Positions 1 through 19,065 of a DNA stretch of 64,000 bases are shown here, piece by piece. Source of the DNA: Ficedula albicollis. Lineage: Eukaryota > Chordata > Aves > Passeriformes > Muscicapidae. The stretch covers positions 14,711,409-14,775,408 of the forward strand of contig NC_021683.1 in NCBI RefSeq assembly GCF_000247815.1. Direction: 5' to 3'. The translations under genes and the position numbers were made by a program. The notes under the pieces are model-generated. The model was not told the origin of the DNA. It made no database searches and was given only the letters and a program-made list of their open reading frames with translations. The number at the start of each line of letters is the position of its first letter. Position 1 is the first letter of the stretch.

Positions 1-6139
<6,139 letters not shown>

Positions 6140-7570
6140 GTACTATGTTAAAGTGCTGCTGTGTGCTCACACATTTATGTGCTTAATTTTATAATTTTAC
6201 ACTGACAAGGAGCTCCATGCAGGCTGGAGGGCTGAAGTGGGAGAAGGGCTGACCCTGGCCTCGCTGTGCTGCAGTCCAGGCTGGCCTCCCTAAGCCCTGC
6301 CTTGGAAACACTGCAGCCTAAACACTGTGTAGTTCTCAGGATAACCCCCAGATTTCAAAGCTTTACTGTAGTTTCATGCTGTTTATTTTAGTCAGTAATG
6401 GTGAACAGTATTGTGACACTCACAGGCTTATTTTTTCAGCATGTAGAATCTCTCCCTATAATGGAGTACATGAAAATGCATTTCTTTGGCAGGCAGTGAA
6501 AATCATGGCTAAAAAGAGTACTTCAGAGCACCTATTGAACAATCAGAAATCTCCCTTAGACTACTCTTTCTAACAGAGCTGTAATTTTACAATCTATGAT
6601 ATTAAAATGGAGTTTGGAAACTATAGTATTTCTATGTGGAATGTCAGAATGGTAAAAGAAAAATTCTACGCTGAGAACCAAGAATTATCTCAGCTTTCTC
6701 AGTTTGGATCCAACTAAATCTATCAATATAAGTGACAGGTGATTTAAACTAACAAAGAATTGTCTGAGAGGAAAAGAGAACTGAAAGAGAATTGAATTGA
6801 GATAGACATGAGTGAAGAGAACAAGACACTTGAATTTCTTAGATGTGTCTAAGCATGTCATTGTATAGACAAGAGCTAAAGGAGAAAAAGAAATCACTGA
6901 TCAAGAACAGAGGCAACTACCAAACAGAAAACAGAAAAAAAACCCCAAAAACCTCTGGAGAAACTAATTTAAGTATTCTGGACAAAACTAGATAATGAGG
7001 AATGTACCTTAACACCAATTTATTCCACTGACGGCCTTAAAATGTCACCTGTGTATTTACTGAAAGCATTTATCATCATACTTTGAAATCACAGCTAATG
7101 AAAGCACAGCTGAGGCACTCTGGCAGCTGGCTGCAGAGGAGGGTGGAGCTGCCCATGGGGCCCTGCAACGCTGGGTGCTGCCTGACCTCGCTGGAGCCAA
7201 GCAGCTCAGCAGCTCTGAGCTCAAACTGGCTCCTCCCTTCCCCTGTTTCTTCCCTGTGCTTCTTTGGGGGTGGACACGCTTACAGAATGCATGGTCTGCA
7301 GCACAGTGAACCTTTCTAAGGGAAAAGGCCAACATTGTAATATATTTGATTTCTAACTTCTGCTGTTGGAAAGGGAGGTTTTGTTGTGAGAAAGAGCCTG
7401 CTGAGCTCAGTTCAGGTCACAATCCTGCAGGAGGGTGAGGAGCAGAGCAGAGGAGGAGCCCATGGAGGCAGACAGCGAGCAGGACAAGGGGCTGTGTCAC
7501 CCTGCAGGAAACACCATGGGGTGAGGGGACAGCTGTGCTGGGAGAAGGGCACCTGCCCAATGTAGTGGGG
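6140..7570. other. Gene-free unique sequence
   Basis: Nothing coding is supported. There is a GC-rich block at about 6200-6310, AT-rich DNA to about 7080, and GC-richer DNA at 7110-7270 and 7400-7560 leading up to the LTR. Open frames in the GC-rich parts occur on both strands and show no family signature. Confidence 0.65.
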
Positions 7571-7621
7571 TGTAGTGGTTTGAAAGGAAAACCAGTAAGA
7601 GACTCCAAGACAGAAATACAA

Positions 7622-7627
7622 TTTAAT
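7622..7627 (-). promoter_or_regulatory. LTR poly(A) signal (ATTAAA)
   Basis: The plus-strand tttaat reads ATTAAA on the minus strand. It lies about 50 bp before the minus-strand end of the LTR and is followed by T/GT-rich sequence, the position expected for the R/U5 polyadenylation signal. Confidence 0.5.
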
Positions 7628-7841
7628 AGGAAAAAAAGAGAAAAATACAATACATGCAATAGTACAAAAGAAAAAAAAACACGGACAGAGTCAGAGTACA
7701 ACCTGACACTCTGCTAGTTGAGGTGGTGCAGCAGTCCAGATGAAGTGGGTTTGTTGAAGCAGTGATCCTGTAGAAAGTTCTGGTAGCTCTTGTCCTCTGG
7801 AAACCAGTGGGTAAGAGCTGCTTTGGTGTTCCAAATCTCAG

Positions 7842-7850
7842 TTTTTATCT
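7842..7850 (-). promoter_or_regulatory. LTR TATA-like box
   Basis: The minus-strand sequence AGATAAAAA lies about 220 bp upstream of the ATTAAA signal and downstream of the duplicated U3 segment. This is where the core promoter of the LTR would sit. It is a weak match on its own and is called from position. Confidence 0.35.
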
Positions 7851-7936
7851 AAGTAGGAAATGTTTGGCTCCTGCCCCTGGCTGGAGCATCTCCCAGTGGG
7901 ATGATGTAATTTTATCAGTCACACAGTGGGACTGAA

Positions 7937-8092
7937 TGGCCCATTAACAGGAGATATCTCCTGGAGGGAGGATGGGTCATGGGAAAGATAAAGAACATTG
8001 CCCCATCTGGTTTTTAACAGCTGGCCCATTAGCAGAGGATATCTCCACGGAGATAAGGGTCACTGCCCCACCTGTTTTCAGCAGATGGTGAT
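7937..8092 (-). repeat. Imperfect direct duplication inside the LTR U3
   Basis: Two copies with a period of about 85 bp each start with TGGCCCATTA (plus strand, from 7937 and 8022). Both then carry a GATATCTCC-type core and a 'TTGCCCCATCTGG' / 'CTGCCCCACCTG' stretch. The first copy includes the perfect 16-bp palindrome CAGGAGATATCTCCTG at 7948-7963; the second has a diverged form. Direct repeats in U3 often act as enhancer elements in retroviral LTRs; that role is inferred here. Confidence 0.6.
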
Positions 8093-8122
8093 AGAATACA
8101 GAATTTTGGGCACATCTTTACA

Positions 8123-11100
8123 GTGTAACCTAGGACATGGGGACACACCACTGCCCCCAGAACTGCAAAGGACCCAAGGGGACATGGGAGTTGTTGGTCC
8201 TTTGGGGAGCTGAAGGCTCCAGCTGAACTCCACGGGTGCCAGGGGCTTTAGGCTTGTGCTTGTCAACCTGAAGCACACCAGGACAGGGATTTAACCGTGA
8301 GATTTGCTTAGGTTTTCACACTTCCATTTTATGAAAGGCAATGAATATTCTGCTTGTTGAGAGGTTAAATATAAAAGCTTGTCTCTGGTGCAGCTGCCAT
8401 TATTCTGTTGCAGTGTACCTTTCTCTTTTTTGAAGTGAAAAATTCATTACTTCAAACCAACTGTTCCTTTTTTACTTCTCTAACATTTTTTAAATAATCT
8501 TTGAAATTGTAGAATAAAAAGCTGGGAAGAAGTGTCAGAGCTGAACAGATTCAGTTCCTACACTGTGGTTCCAGCTTGCATAATTAGATCTAAACTTAAT
8601 TAAATCTTCTTTTAGTGCTGCTCAGACCTGTCTAAGGCTTTCCATTTGGTTATATAATAAACCTGTATCATTGTTTAATTACATCAACTGTATCGGTGGG
8701 CTGATCTGAAATCAGGTTGCTTACTTGAACACACAGCATTTATTCTCATTTTCTTCACTGCATGTTTTGATGTGTGTAGCTTTCACCTGTGCCTTTCTTT
8801 TCATTGTTTCTAAGTAATTATTGCAATTTAAGATCCATTTAATTACAACTTGTTATATTTATTTTATTAATAAGTCAAAAGAGTATATATTTCTCCAGTC
8901 AGTACAATGAATTCTTTTTATGGTAACAAGGGAAATTGTCTTTTCAGTAATGATGGCTACATTCTGGTAATTTACAAAACCTAATTGAAATATTTCTTGT
9001 CACAGCCTTTAAAAATAACTTTTTGGGTGCACTGCCAGTGCATTCCGATGCCAGTTACTCATAAAATTTGTCTTATTGATGCCACTCTTCTGTGCCTCTA
9101 TGAGTAATAAAAATTCTGACTATTATTGTATAGATCCTGTTAAATGTTAAAACCATCTGGGAATGTCTCAATTGATTAGTCTCGTGCAAACATTAGATGC
9201 AGAACAATAGCAGTGAATTCCATCTTCAGCTTATGCTGTATCTAAGAACGCTTTAGTCCTAATGGAAACTTTCTGAATTTTTCTGAAAGTTTAAGGTGAT
9301 TATAAGGAAAGCTGACAGGTTTAGGTCTAGAATTTGGTGCAAGTATCTATTTAACATTCATACTTATGAAGTCTGTCTAAGAAATAGCAGTAGTATGCAA
9401 TTTGTACCCTTCTGCATTGCTTACTGTATCAAGGGTAAGTTTTGCAAGTTGAAAGGGAAAGAGAAATCCATTTGCTGCCTGGGTAGTTCCATTTTGTGTT
9501 TACATGTAGTTTGCAGGGAAGGAAATGCATTTTTCTTTCCCCTGGAAGAGCTGACTCTCATATCCATTTGCAGGCTGTATGTTATCTGCTGAGGCTGGGA
9601 GACAGTAAATACTGTCTATAAAGTGTAGTTTCTATACTGAACTATAATAAATACTCGGATTCTGATATTTTCCAAGGATTCCAATGCTGAGCAGCATAAC
9701 TGAAGCACAGAGAGTAGCAGCTTGCTTCACACTCAGTTTCCCAACAGATTGTTTTCTTTTGAGGCTAATAAGTTATCAGGGTGAGCATCTTCCTAATTCT
9801 CCCAGGAGGGAGGCTGTTGGTGGTGTCTGGGCAGAGGAGGAGCTGCACTCAGCCCGTGGCTGCAAGGCTGGGCAGCTGAGGGACACACAGGCACAGGAGA
9901 GCAGCAGAGGGCTGTGCTTCCCTGGCACTGCCTGTCCCACCCCTGCCACGGATGTCCCCAGGCAAACGGGTCCTGCATGTGCACAGCGTATTTGGGTTCA
10001 CCTGCTCATTCCTGATGAACATTTTTGGGGCTTGGTTTGTCTGTTTTTGAAGGATGTCACTGAAAGCGTTTCTTTGCTCCAGGTATTCTGTAGTCAGTGA
10101 TGACCTTTATCCAGTTTTCCTTCAGACACTGAGACACATGAATGTCCCTTTGTGGGCAATGGGTCTTTTCCCCAGTACACCGTGTTTGTCGGTGTGCCAC
10201 AGAGCCTGCAGCAGCAGTGGGAGCCCACCCAGTCCCAGTGGGCTCCTTCAGATCCTCGTGGATCTGCTGCTGGCAGGTCCCTGGGGACAGAAGAGCTTCA
10301 GTGGGAGCACATGGCATTCAGCATTCCCACTGGCTGCCTGTGCCCCTGTGCTCCCTCAGCTCTGCTGAGCCTGGCTTTGCTTCTGCCCGGAACCAAACGG
10401 GAGGGGCAAACTGAAAAATTCCATTTTCAAATGTGGCCATTTAAGGGCACTTTCTATGGACTTTGCTCTAAGCACAAGGAACAAAACCAAGCAGCTTTGA
10501 GTGGAGCAAAGAAGTGTCAAGAACAGAGTTCATGTGCCTTGACCTGCTGACTAGAAGACTAACTATTGTATTATCCTTTTCTAGTCTTTTTTCCCCTTCC
10601 CCTTTTCTCTTAATGGAGGAACTTAGGACTTTTGAATAACTAACCAATGCGATTAAGCAGAAGTGACTTTATTCTTTACATTATGCTCTACATATACATC
10701 CTAAAACTACTGGTCACATGATCACTCATTACTTGATTGGTGCCTCTATATTGTTTATGAGCTCTGCACCCACCTTTCAAGAAATATTATTGGTTACAGT
10801 CCAGGGCTTCACCACCCCTTTTTATCTTAGTCCTTGCAATTTTGGTATTTTGTTTTTCAGCCTCTTCTTTCCCAGTTTAGCACAATTTATATTTTAGTAG
10901 CTTTGATGAATTCCAGAGTGTTTGATCAGAATAACTAAAAATGGCTTGGCTGGTGCACTGGCTGGAACACACTGTGGCTTAAGCTGTTCAAATACATTGC
11001 TACACCTCAATTTCAACCAAAAGTATAAGCCACTTCCAATCAAGAAGAGTGTGGCAAACCCCATAAATTACTGCTGTCTGTGCTGTCTGTGCTGATCCCC

Positions 11101-14100
11101 GAGTCGAGGAGGTTTGCTGCCAGGACAGAAGGGATGTGCCGAACCTGAAATGCCCCTCCAAAGTAGCATCATCTGCTGGAGTCATCATCATGATTTATTT
11201 TTCTTAAATGTGGAATGTTGCTTGCCATGACTGCAGCCCTATTTCGTTAAGAAGTGACCCTAAAGCACCTTAATTGTGTTTGACCTGGCTCTGCCACTGT
11301 CTGTGACAAAATTAGAGAATATAGCTGGAAATTACAGACCCAAATAATCTGCAGGGATCAAAAGAGATGCCCCCATACAGCTGCATATTGTTGCTATCAA
11401 GACTTTGAATCACAGTGATTCTAAAAGAATTTAAATCAGCTTGTAACTTTATTTTCTAGTCTTATCTAATATTGTCTGCTGGAGAAAATAGAGGGGAGCT
11501 CTGATAACACACACACATGTACATGTAGCTTGAGCAAAGATCAAGGTAACTGCTGGGTATTCAGCTGGCAATTATTCAAGCCTTAGGACACCATTTTCTT
11601 GAAAATACACACAAGGGAGAAATGAAAAATAACCATAATAAATTATTAATTTTAAAGAAATTAATATGCTAGCTGCAAAAATAATCACTCTGAAATGCAA
11701 ATATGGCTAGAATAGTTTAGCTGGTTAGATATATTATAATTAAAACTATTTATGGAAGTATAGGTTGTCATAAAAGTTATGACTTTGGATACACAGCTGT
11801 TTCTACTTTAATTCTACATGACTTAGGTAAATACAAATTGTGTTATTTCCTACAAACATTTTAGGCTCTAATTTTATTTTTATTTTGACCTGAATGTTTT
11901 TTTCTATTTATATTTGTAATTCTCCAAGGTATAACTAGTGTTTCATCTGCTATACAAATACAGTATTTGCTTATTGCTGAGAAGGAAGCCTTTTAATATT
12001 TAATACAATCACGTTATGCTTGCAGAAACAGAACAGAAAAAGTTTTGTAAATCAAAATACTGAATTATGTGTTTTTAAGGGATGTGTGATGAATTATAAC
12101 TTTTTCTCACATGTGTGTGCTTTGAGTATCATGGACCTCATTTATGCTACAGACTGTAGATAAAACAAGTCACTTCATTATTTTAATTTTCCCCTCTCAG
12201 CTACTTCACCATGTTTAACATGCTTGCCATTAAAAACTTGCATTACAAAACCATCCAGGCAATTATCTTTGACAAATGTCAAAACAAAAATACATACTCA
12301 GAAAAAATTAAGGGTGTTGCTAATCATTGGAATTGATTGCACTAATCTTTTTCTGGTGAGAGATGGCAGTGGGTGTCCCAGGGTGGCTCCTGTCAGTTCC
12401 TGAAGGAACTCTGTGCCACTGGAAATAGGTGCAGCTTTTAAATGTGCCACCTTGTCACCCTTGCCTCGACAGAGACAGCAGCAAGGCCCTTTTCAGATAA
12501 ATTAGATGTTTTGAAACCTGAGTGTAACCTTTTTTGCACCACTGGTAGATAAAGAAGCTACTGTTGAGAGGTAGTTTTATAGATCATTGTCATCTGTGTA
12601 ACAAACTAGCTGATGGTAATTAATTTGGTCGGTGTTCTTTGGGAAAAGAGTATTCACTCATCTTTATTTGTTTGAAATCTGGCTATTGGAACAGGAGAAC
12701 TGGTAAAAGATGTTTTGAGTCCTGGGATTTTCAGATGTATCGAAGTAAAAATGCAAATACCACAAAACTGAAGCCAGAAAAGGGAAGTTCTTCACAGCAG
12801 TGATTTCGGAACTTGATCTTCTGGCAGTTCACCTGTAGATCTGTTTAATTTCTTGGCACAGGACTTGTTGTTAGAAGGTCCTGGGTGGTTGGTGTATCAT
12901 TTGTTACCATGGAAATCACAGACACAAAAAGGGCTCCTGGAGCACCTGAAGTGCTTATGGAGCTGGGTGGATTGACAGTCTGACTGAAAGCAAAATAAAT
13001 GTCTCTTTTATTGCTTAAGAAAGATTCCATATGTCTATAAACCTTCAATTTAGCACGAGGAACCTTATTGAGTAATTTCTGTGTTAAAGTTCTGTGTGCT
13101 TTGATTATGGTGCTTATCCAATCCACTGTTTCTCCAGCTGCGGGGTGTCTCACTTTTTGAAGACTACAGAAGAATGCCAAAAGAGCTGGAAATAAGCAGA
13201 AAAAGCTTTAAAGTGTTCAAAATATTCTACTAACTATCTCAGAGTGTGCAGGAGGATGGAAACAGACCCAAAAGCAAGGTTGTATTTTCAGTGAGTCTGA
13301 GAAATACTGATGGAAGGAATTCTTAAGCAGCTCCTTTCCTCTTTATATTCAGATTGTTAAACAAGGATATTTGAACTTCTTTCACATGGAAAAACACAGA
13401 GGGAATCTGATGGATATTTCTATTTTAATTTGAAAGACTATAGTATATCAGGGGAACATGTGGGATATGAAATATTATGAAAGTGTGTAATCTATTTTAA
13501 GCTAACCTACTGTAGTAAGTGAAAATGAGTGGAAAAATAATTGTGGCAGTCTCTGAATCACTTTAACACCAACAGTGACTCACATGTTTTGAAATTGCAT
13601 ATTCTGCCTCATCCACATTCTGCCTCCCCTGTCTGTAGCTGTACTGAATGTCTGGGTAGTATCTATTGATGCAGATAATGGCACTGCCCCTTCTACCTTT
13701 CAGGAAAGTTCCCTTTCAGCTGTGTTAATCCTTTGCCAAAATTCCTTCCTTTGGTATATTTAATACAGGAGATGCCAAATACTTACCTGTGTTTCATTTA
13801 CCTGGCCTTATTAAATTTTATTCTTACAGGTAAATAATTCTGTGAATTACTGGGAGTGCAGGGGAAAACTGATGTCAATGAAGTGCAAAATTTAGCCTTC
13901 CTTTGAGGCTTTGTTTTGAATTACTGCTTTTCATTTTAATTACATTTGCAGCAGACTTTTAGCTAAAATTAATACTCTTTTCTCTTGTTTTGTGAGAATT
14001 TCAGTAATTACTTTTCTGGGTTTGTACTTTGGAAAGTTCTGGGTTTGGGTTTCTTTCTCACTGTCTCCTTCACAGGATTCTGGAGCTCCTGGTTCCATCA

Positions 14101-17100
14101 GTGTTGAATTCCTACCTGGGGTAGGTCTGTATCTGTCACTTCTGGTTCATTCATTGTCTTTTGTATTGGTAGTAAAGAACCACTTAAAAAGAGTGAACTT
14201 CTTCAGTAGTTCAGAAATCTGCAGTTTAGTACAGTTAGCTTTTAAAAAAAATATGGGGGTGGAGGGGCAGGGGAGAGGGATTACTCTGGAAAGCCTCACA
14301 GATTTTACAACTGCCCCTGTAATTCAAACTGGGACTTAACACAAAACTAGTGAAGTTGATTGAGTAACTTAATAGTGGCAGAATAATCTCCCTTTTTCAG
14401 TGAAATGTGTCTTGGAAACCCTCCCTCACTAACCATCCCCTCCTCTTCAAATGTTTGAATGCTGCTTGCTGTACTTGCCAAATATAGAATTAAACACCTG
14501 CATGGTTGTTATGCACAGCTGTATCCATCTGCTGAGCATGCCACTTGCCATTTGCTTTGATTAAGAGCAGGTTAAGAGACTTTAATTAAATGAAGTCCAT
14601 AATACAGTGAAGCATCCACCTCTGCAGCCTCTTGCCTTGATTATATGTTTCTCTGCTTTTCTCCTTGAAAAAGACAAGCTATTGACTTCAGAAGGGATAC
14701 AATTTAATGATAACAATAGATAATGATTTTTCAGTTTAAATATAGAGCACGCTGAGGCTGAAACATTGGCTGGGATTCTGTGAAGCAGTGGTTCTTTCTG
14801 AAAGGTGTGGAACGGGGCTGACAAACTCCTTTTGAGAGGCAGATGCTGTTTACTGGTTCTACTGCCATCGTGGAGCATAGTCATATTGTGCTGTCCCTAA
14901 AAGAGAGTACCTCACCTGAAACCATGGCTATCTGTGATTAGAATAGGGGTATATTAGGAATTATTCCATGGAAAAGCACATAAACAAGAAAAGATTACAC
15001 AGAAATCTGTCAAAATAGGCACATTTCCCTTTGGATGCAGAACAGTGTTGCAGAGTTACAGCTCTAAATGGCTCTTGAGAGCACTGAAAATGACCCCAGT
15101 CCAATCCCAAATAAACTTTAGAGCTCCCAATCAGAACACACTCCTGAGTCACAAACTTTCTTCCTTCTAATGGCTGTGACTCAGTAGATTTGCATCTTAA
15201 TGAGAATTAGCTATATTGAAGTCAAGAGTGACGAAATGTGTGCAATAATTCCTGTGTACATTTAATACAGATATCCTGGTGTAGCACCTTTAGCCTGGTA
15301 GCAGCCATGGTCTGCAGTTTGCAGTAAGAGCAGCAATCAATGATACATTTAAGCAAAGAAAAATCTGATTATGAAATCAGAGTGGGATATGGGGGCATAT
15401 AGTCTAGCTGGCTGTTAACAACCTGAATTTTACAAACAAATGAGAAGTGTCACAGATTAGTGACAATAATCTTCAAGTGATTCTGTTTGGTTCCTGGTGG
15501 TCATTTTCTTGAAGGGAAGCCCAGAGAACCTCCCTCTCTGGAGTGAAACTGTGGAACTTTTAAGCAACTATTGCTGCACATTTCTGTATTCAAAAAAATG
15601 TAAAATAAATGATTCTGGATTGCACCAGAAAATTGCTGAAAAGTAGCCATGGGTGAAATTAAGCTTCAGTTGTTGTTTTGCTTGTTTGGGAAATATTAGG
15701 GAACATCTGTAGCTAGAAGGTATGTCCAGAGTAATTTTCTGGCTTTTTCAGTGCTGCTCATCCCGTTTCTAAAGGCAATAAAGTGGAATAAAGAACTTCA
15801 GAAGGGCATTTAAACAGAACAAGGCTGAACCTTTGCATTGAGACTGTGCTTGGGAAAAAAAGTACAACATAGTAATAGGAAAACCCTTATCAGGATTAGA
15901 GAGAAAAACAGATTTACTTTTCAGTTGAATGGCAGTCAGTTTTTTAAATTGATGTCATGCTAAGAGAATATGTAACTTTAGATCTGAAATACATTTATTT
16001 TTACCTTTTTGTCTCACAACAGTTACTTCCCAACTTAGCTTGAGTGTCTTCAGAACCTTTTTGCTTCTTTTCCTGACATTTTCAAATACAGGCTCAGCAG
16101 ATATAAGGTACAAGGGAAAGTAGGAAAGAGCAGGTTTCAAAAGAATCCTCCTCTAGAACACAGGCAATTTGTTAAGACCTCTAGCATTTTTATATCTATT
16201 AAATTTTTATCTAACCACATCTTCTGCAGAAGTTTGGGACTGATTTTGGGTGTATGAGAGATGGCTTTGCTCAAATCTGCAATGAGCAGTATAAAGAATG
16301 TCAGAATTTTGTTATGAGCATTATCTATAGAGGTTGTAAATGAGCCTTTCCTAGGTAAATCTTGATATCTTCCTAGAGTTTCAATTTGCACTAAGGCTGT
16401 AATAAATGCTGTCTTCCTGACCTTCTCAGCTTATTGAAATAGTGTTTTTCTGAATGCATAATGTTTTTAATATTGATTGGCATTTGGGAATGTGTGGCTT
16501 TGTCTCAAGACCCAAAACAAAACAAAAATAATCTTATTTTATGACCAAAAAAAATGAGGAGGGTTTTTTGTCACTATTCATTTCTGCCTTTGGATACCTG
16601 CTAAGACAAAGAGCAGGTGGGTTCCTGTGTCCATGCTGAACACAAAATGGGGTGAAGGCTCTGTTTCACCTCAGGTATCTCTTTTCTTGTAAACACAGAG
16701 AATATGTGAATATTCCCAGACCTCATTCTGACCAGAGGTTTTATCTTAGATATGGAAATATTTCTGTGCAAGATGACCCAGATTTATGGCCTTGTAAGAA
16801 CATGGTTTCAATAAATCAGCCTTTTCCAGTGAAAGGAAGCATTTTGCCACAATCTCCTGTGCTGGTGCTGGTAACGATTCAGTTGTGCTCGAGAGGAGCC
16901 AGAGGAGCTGGGCATGTTACCAGTGCTGAGCAGCAAATTCAGAAACACATTCTGTGCCCAGCAGGAGCCCCACTGCACACACTCCCAGTACCTGGCCAGA
17001 GGGCTGGTTATTTGGGGCAGCAGGAAGCCTCTCTGCATGATTCCCTGGCTGGGAATATGCAACAAGGGTCCAAAACCCTGTGGGAGCATTTCAGTTTGCT

Positions 17101-18890
17101 GTTTGCCAGGTGCTCAGTCACCTTCCTGGAAGGAAAGCTGATCTCTAGGTGGTGGCTCAGTCCCCAGCCTGAGACACTCCTTCCACCTGTGGATGGACAT
17201 TACATCTTCCTCAAGGCAGGTGTGGATGGACATGATCATTGTTTAGCACTTGTTGCATGCTTCAGCTTTCTCAGTAATATGGAGAAAAACTTCCACTGGC
17301 ACTGCAAATGGCTATAACTATCAACAAAACCATTTATAAAAAAAATGACACCAGGATATCAATCAAGTTGGCAAGTTTTACAAAACTGACCTTTGTAAGC
17401 CAGAGAGAACTGGGTGAAAGTCACTTTGCATTCTGAATAATACCCATAAAAGCAGTGCAGGTACTGCAGGCACTTTAACAGTGTGGGCACAAATGATCTG
17501 TGGTGTGATTTAAATGATAAAAGTCTGTCTGTTCTCTCTATCCGGCCCTAAAGCTCTGTACACTGACCTCAGAACTGAGGTTTAAAAAGAATCTGTAATG
17601 TTAGCACCTAATAATGTTGTGATGTTACTGTTCTCTTTGAAATCACATTGGAAGTTTATAGCACTCTATAGTGATTTCATATTTATTTAGCATCAAAGAT
17701 TATCAAAATAGAATTATAGGAAAAACCCAAAGGTTGTGTCCTTTGAGTGAGACAGAGTCTGGATTTTCTGCTCTATCTTACTCCCATCCAGCAGCAAAAT
17801 CCTGCCTTAGATTTTTGCTGGCTTAAATGCTTTAAAAAACAGCATTAATGATCCAGATTAGGGAGGAAATCAATCTAGAATTTATCATAAGGTGCTGATA
17901 GGAGCCTGCCTAGCTAGGAGCAGCAAGAGTGAGTTAATTAGACTGTGCCCAAGGCTGGGACAGCTGATGAGGTGAAACTGCAGGGGCTGCAGCTGGGAGT
18001 TTATGCAATTCATCATCAGCTAACACAGCTGTACTGAGCTGCAGGTAGAGCTCTCCATGGTCCAGAGCTGTGCTTGGCTGGCTGAGTTGGGCTGGAAGGA
18101 GCAGCTCAGTGAAAACAAGCTCCAGAAGGAGAATCTTTAGTGTTTAGCCCAGCCCTTGTAACTCCTATACTGTTTCCCAGCTGATCCTTTCTACCTCAAA
18201 TCAACTTGATTTCAATTGATAACCTACTGGCCAAAAATAACCCATTTACCTGGTTCTCTGCATCTCACTGTGGTTTGCCAAAATTATTTTGAAATTTGAT
18301 TTTTTTCCGACAAGTCTATTAACAGAAAAAGCAAGCAGACTTCACAGCATGTGTGTCCTCTAGCAAAACAAAAGGGCACATCTTCAGTATAGGAGGGAAG
18401 AAAAGGGGCATGTGGGGCAGGAATTGGACTGAAATTGTTATTCCAAGTACTTTTTGCCTTAGTGCTGTGGTTCAGTGAGTCATCTGAGGCTCTCTAAGCC
18501 CTCTTCTGCTTGTATTCTGAGATCTGCAGGTCCATAATTATCCAATATGTACCTCTGGCTTGCTGTGAGCAGTCTTAATTCTGTTTAAAGTGTTAGCTGT
18601 CTCTGATAATGAATTATTATACAGGCCACCAAAGAACTGACATCTCTAGTAAATGGACACAGCAGGAATGCAGCAAACACCATCAGTGGAGTTCTGGATA
18701 GGAGAGGAGCACAAAATTCAGTGATTTATTTCTCTCACACTTTCACTGCCTTCATTCTTCAAAGCTTTTGTCCTTCCTGCTCCATTTGGGGAGATTAGTC
18801 CTATCAACTCTAGGCCAAACTGATGATGTTTCACTTGATCCACTGTAACTATATCTCTAGATCTGAGAAGATTTTTCTTTTCCTTATGGG
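8123..18890. other. Gene-free unique sequence
   Basis: No recognisable exon, RNA gene or mobile element. AT-rich DNA dominates (notably about 8450-9260 and 11570-12300), broken by GC-rich blocks at 9780-9990, 10140-10400 and 16850-17220. The longest interrupted-free frame is on the plus strand and ends at 17317. It opens just after a stop at 16637-16639, its first ATG is at 16802, and it could encode 171 residues. Its composition follows the local GC-rich block and it shows no domain, signal peptide or repeat, so it is not called as a gene. Confidence 0.65.
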
Positions 18891-18992
18891 TTTTTTGTTT
18901 GGTTGGTTGGGTTTCTGGTTTCTATTGTTTGTTTAGTTTTTTGTTTTGTTGGGGCTTGTTTGTTTGTTTGTTTGCTTGCTTGTTTGTTTTTG
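18891..18992. repeat. (TTTG)n / GT-rich low-complexity repeat
   Basis: T/G-only stretches with TTTG, GGTT and CTTG units, ending in an almost pure TTTG array at about 18957-18990. A typical vertebrate simple repeat, interrupted by substitutions and therefore not recent. Confidence 0.85.
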
Positions 18993-19010
18993 AGGAAAGG
19001 ATAAATAAGG

Positions 19011-19065
19011 TCTAAAGGATATGTGCTAAAGGATAATGTGCTAAAGGATAATGTGCTAAAGGATT
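19011..19065 (+). repeat. 15-bp tandem repeat, about 3.5 copies
   Basis: The unit GTGCTAAAGGATAAT occurs at 19023-19037 and 19038-19052, then partially at 19053-19065. A diverged TCTAAAGGATAT copy precedes it at 19011-19022. The two full copies are identical, pointing to recent slippage. It lies immediately after the TTTG array. Confidence 0.9.

Larger units (their letters stand above)
7571..8122 (-). mobile_element. Solo LTR of an endogenous retrovirus (minus strand)
   Basis: Read on the minus strand, a segment of about 552 bp begins TGTA and ends TACA, the usual TG...CA termini of a retroviral LTR with a 4-bp inverted end. In order on the minus strand it has a U3 with a roughly 85-bp imperfect duplication, a TATA-like AGATAAAAAC, and about 220 bp later an ATTAAA poly(A) signal followed by a T/GT-rich stretch before the end. 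This matches U3-R-U5 architecture. No gag, pol or env reading frame, primer-binding site or second LTR is seen nearby, so it is a solo LTR left by LTR-LTR recombination. An exact target-site duplication is not visible (left flank tgggg, right flank gtgta), so the ends could be off by a few bases or the duplication may have mutated. Overall appearance suggests an avian ERV; class and family are not assigned. Confidence 0.72.

Noticed and set aside
16652..16801. Upstream part of the long frame as coding from position 16652
   Set aside because: The codon at 16652 is GTG, not a normal start in a vertebrate; the first ATG is at 16802 and there is no other support for coding.
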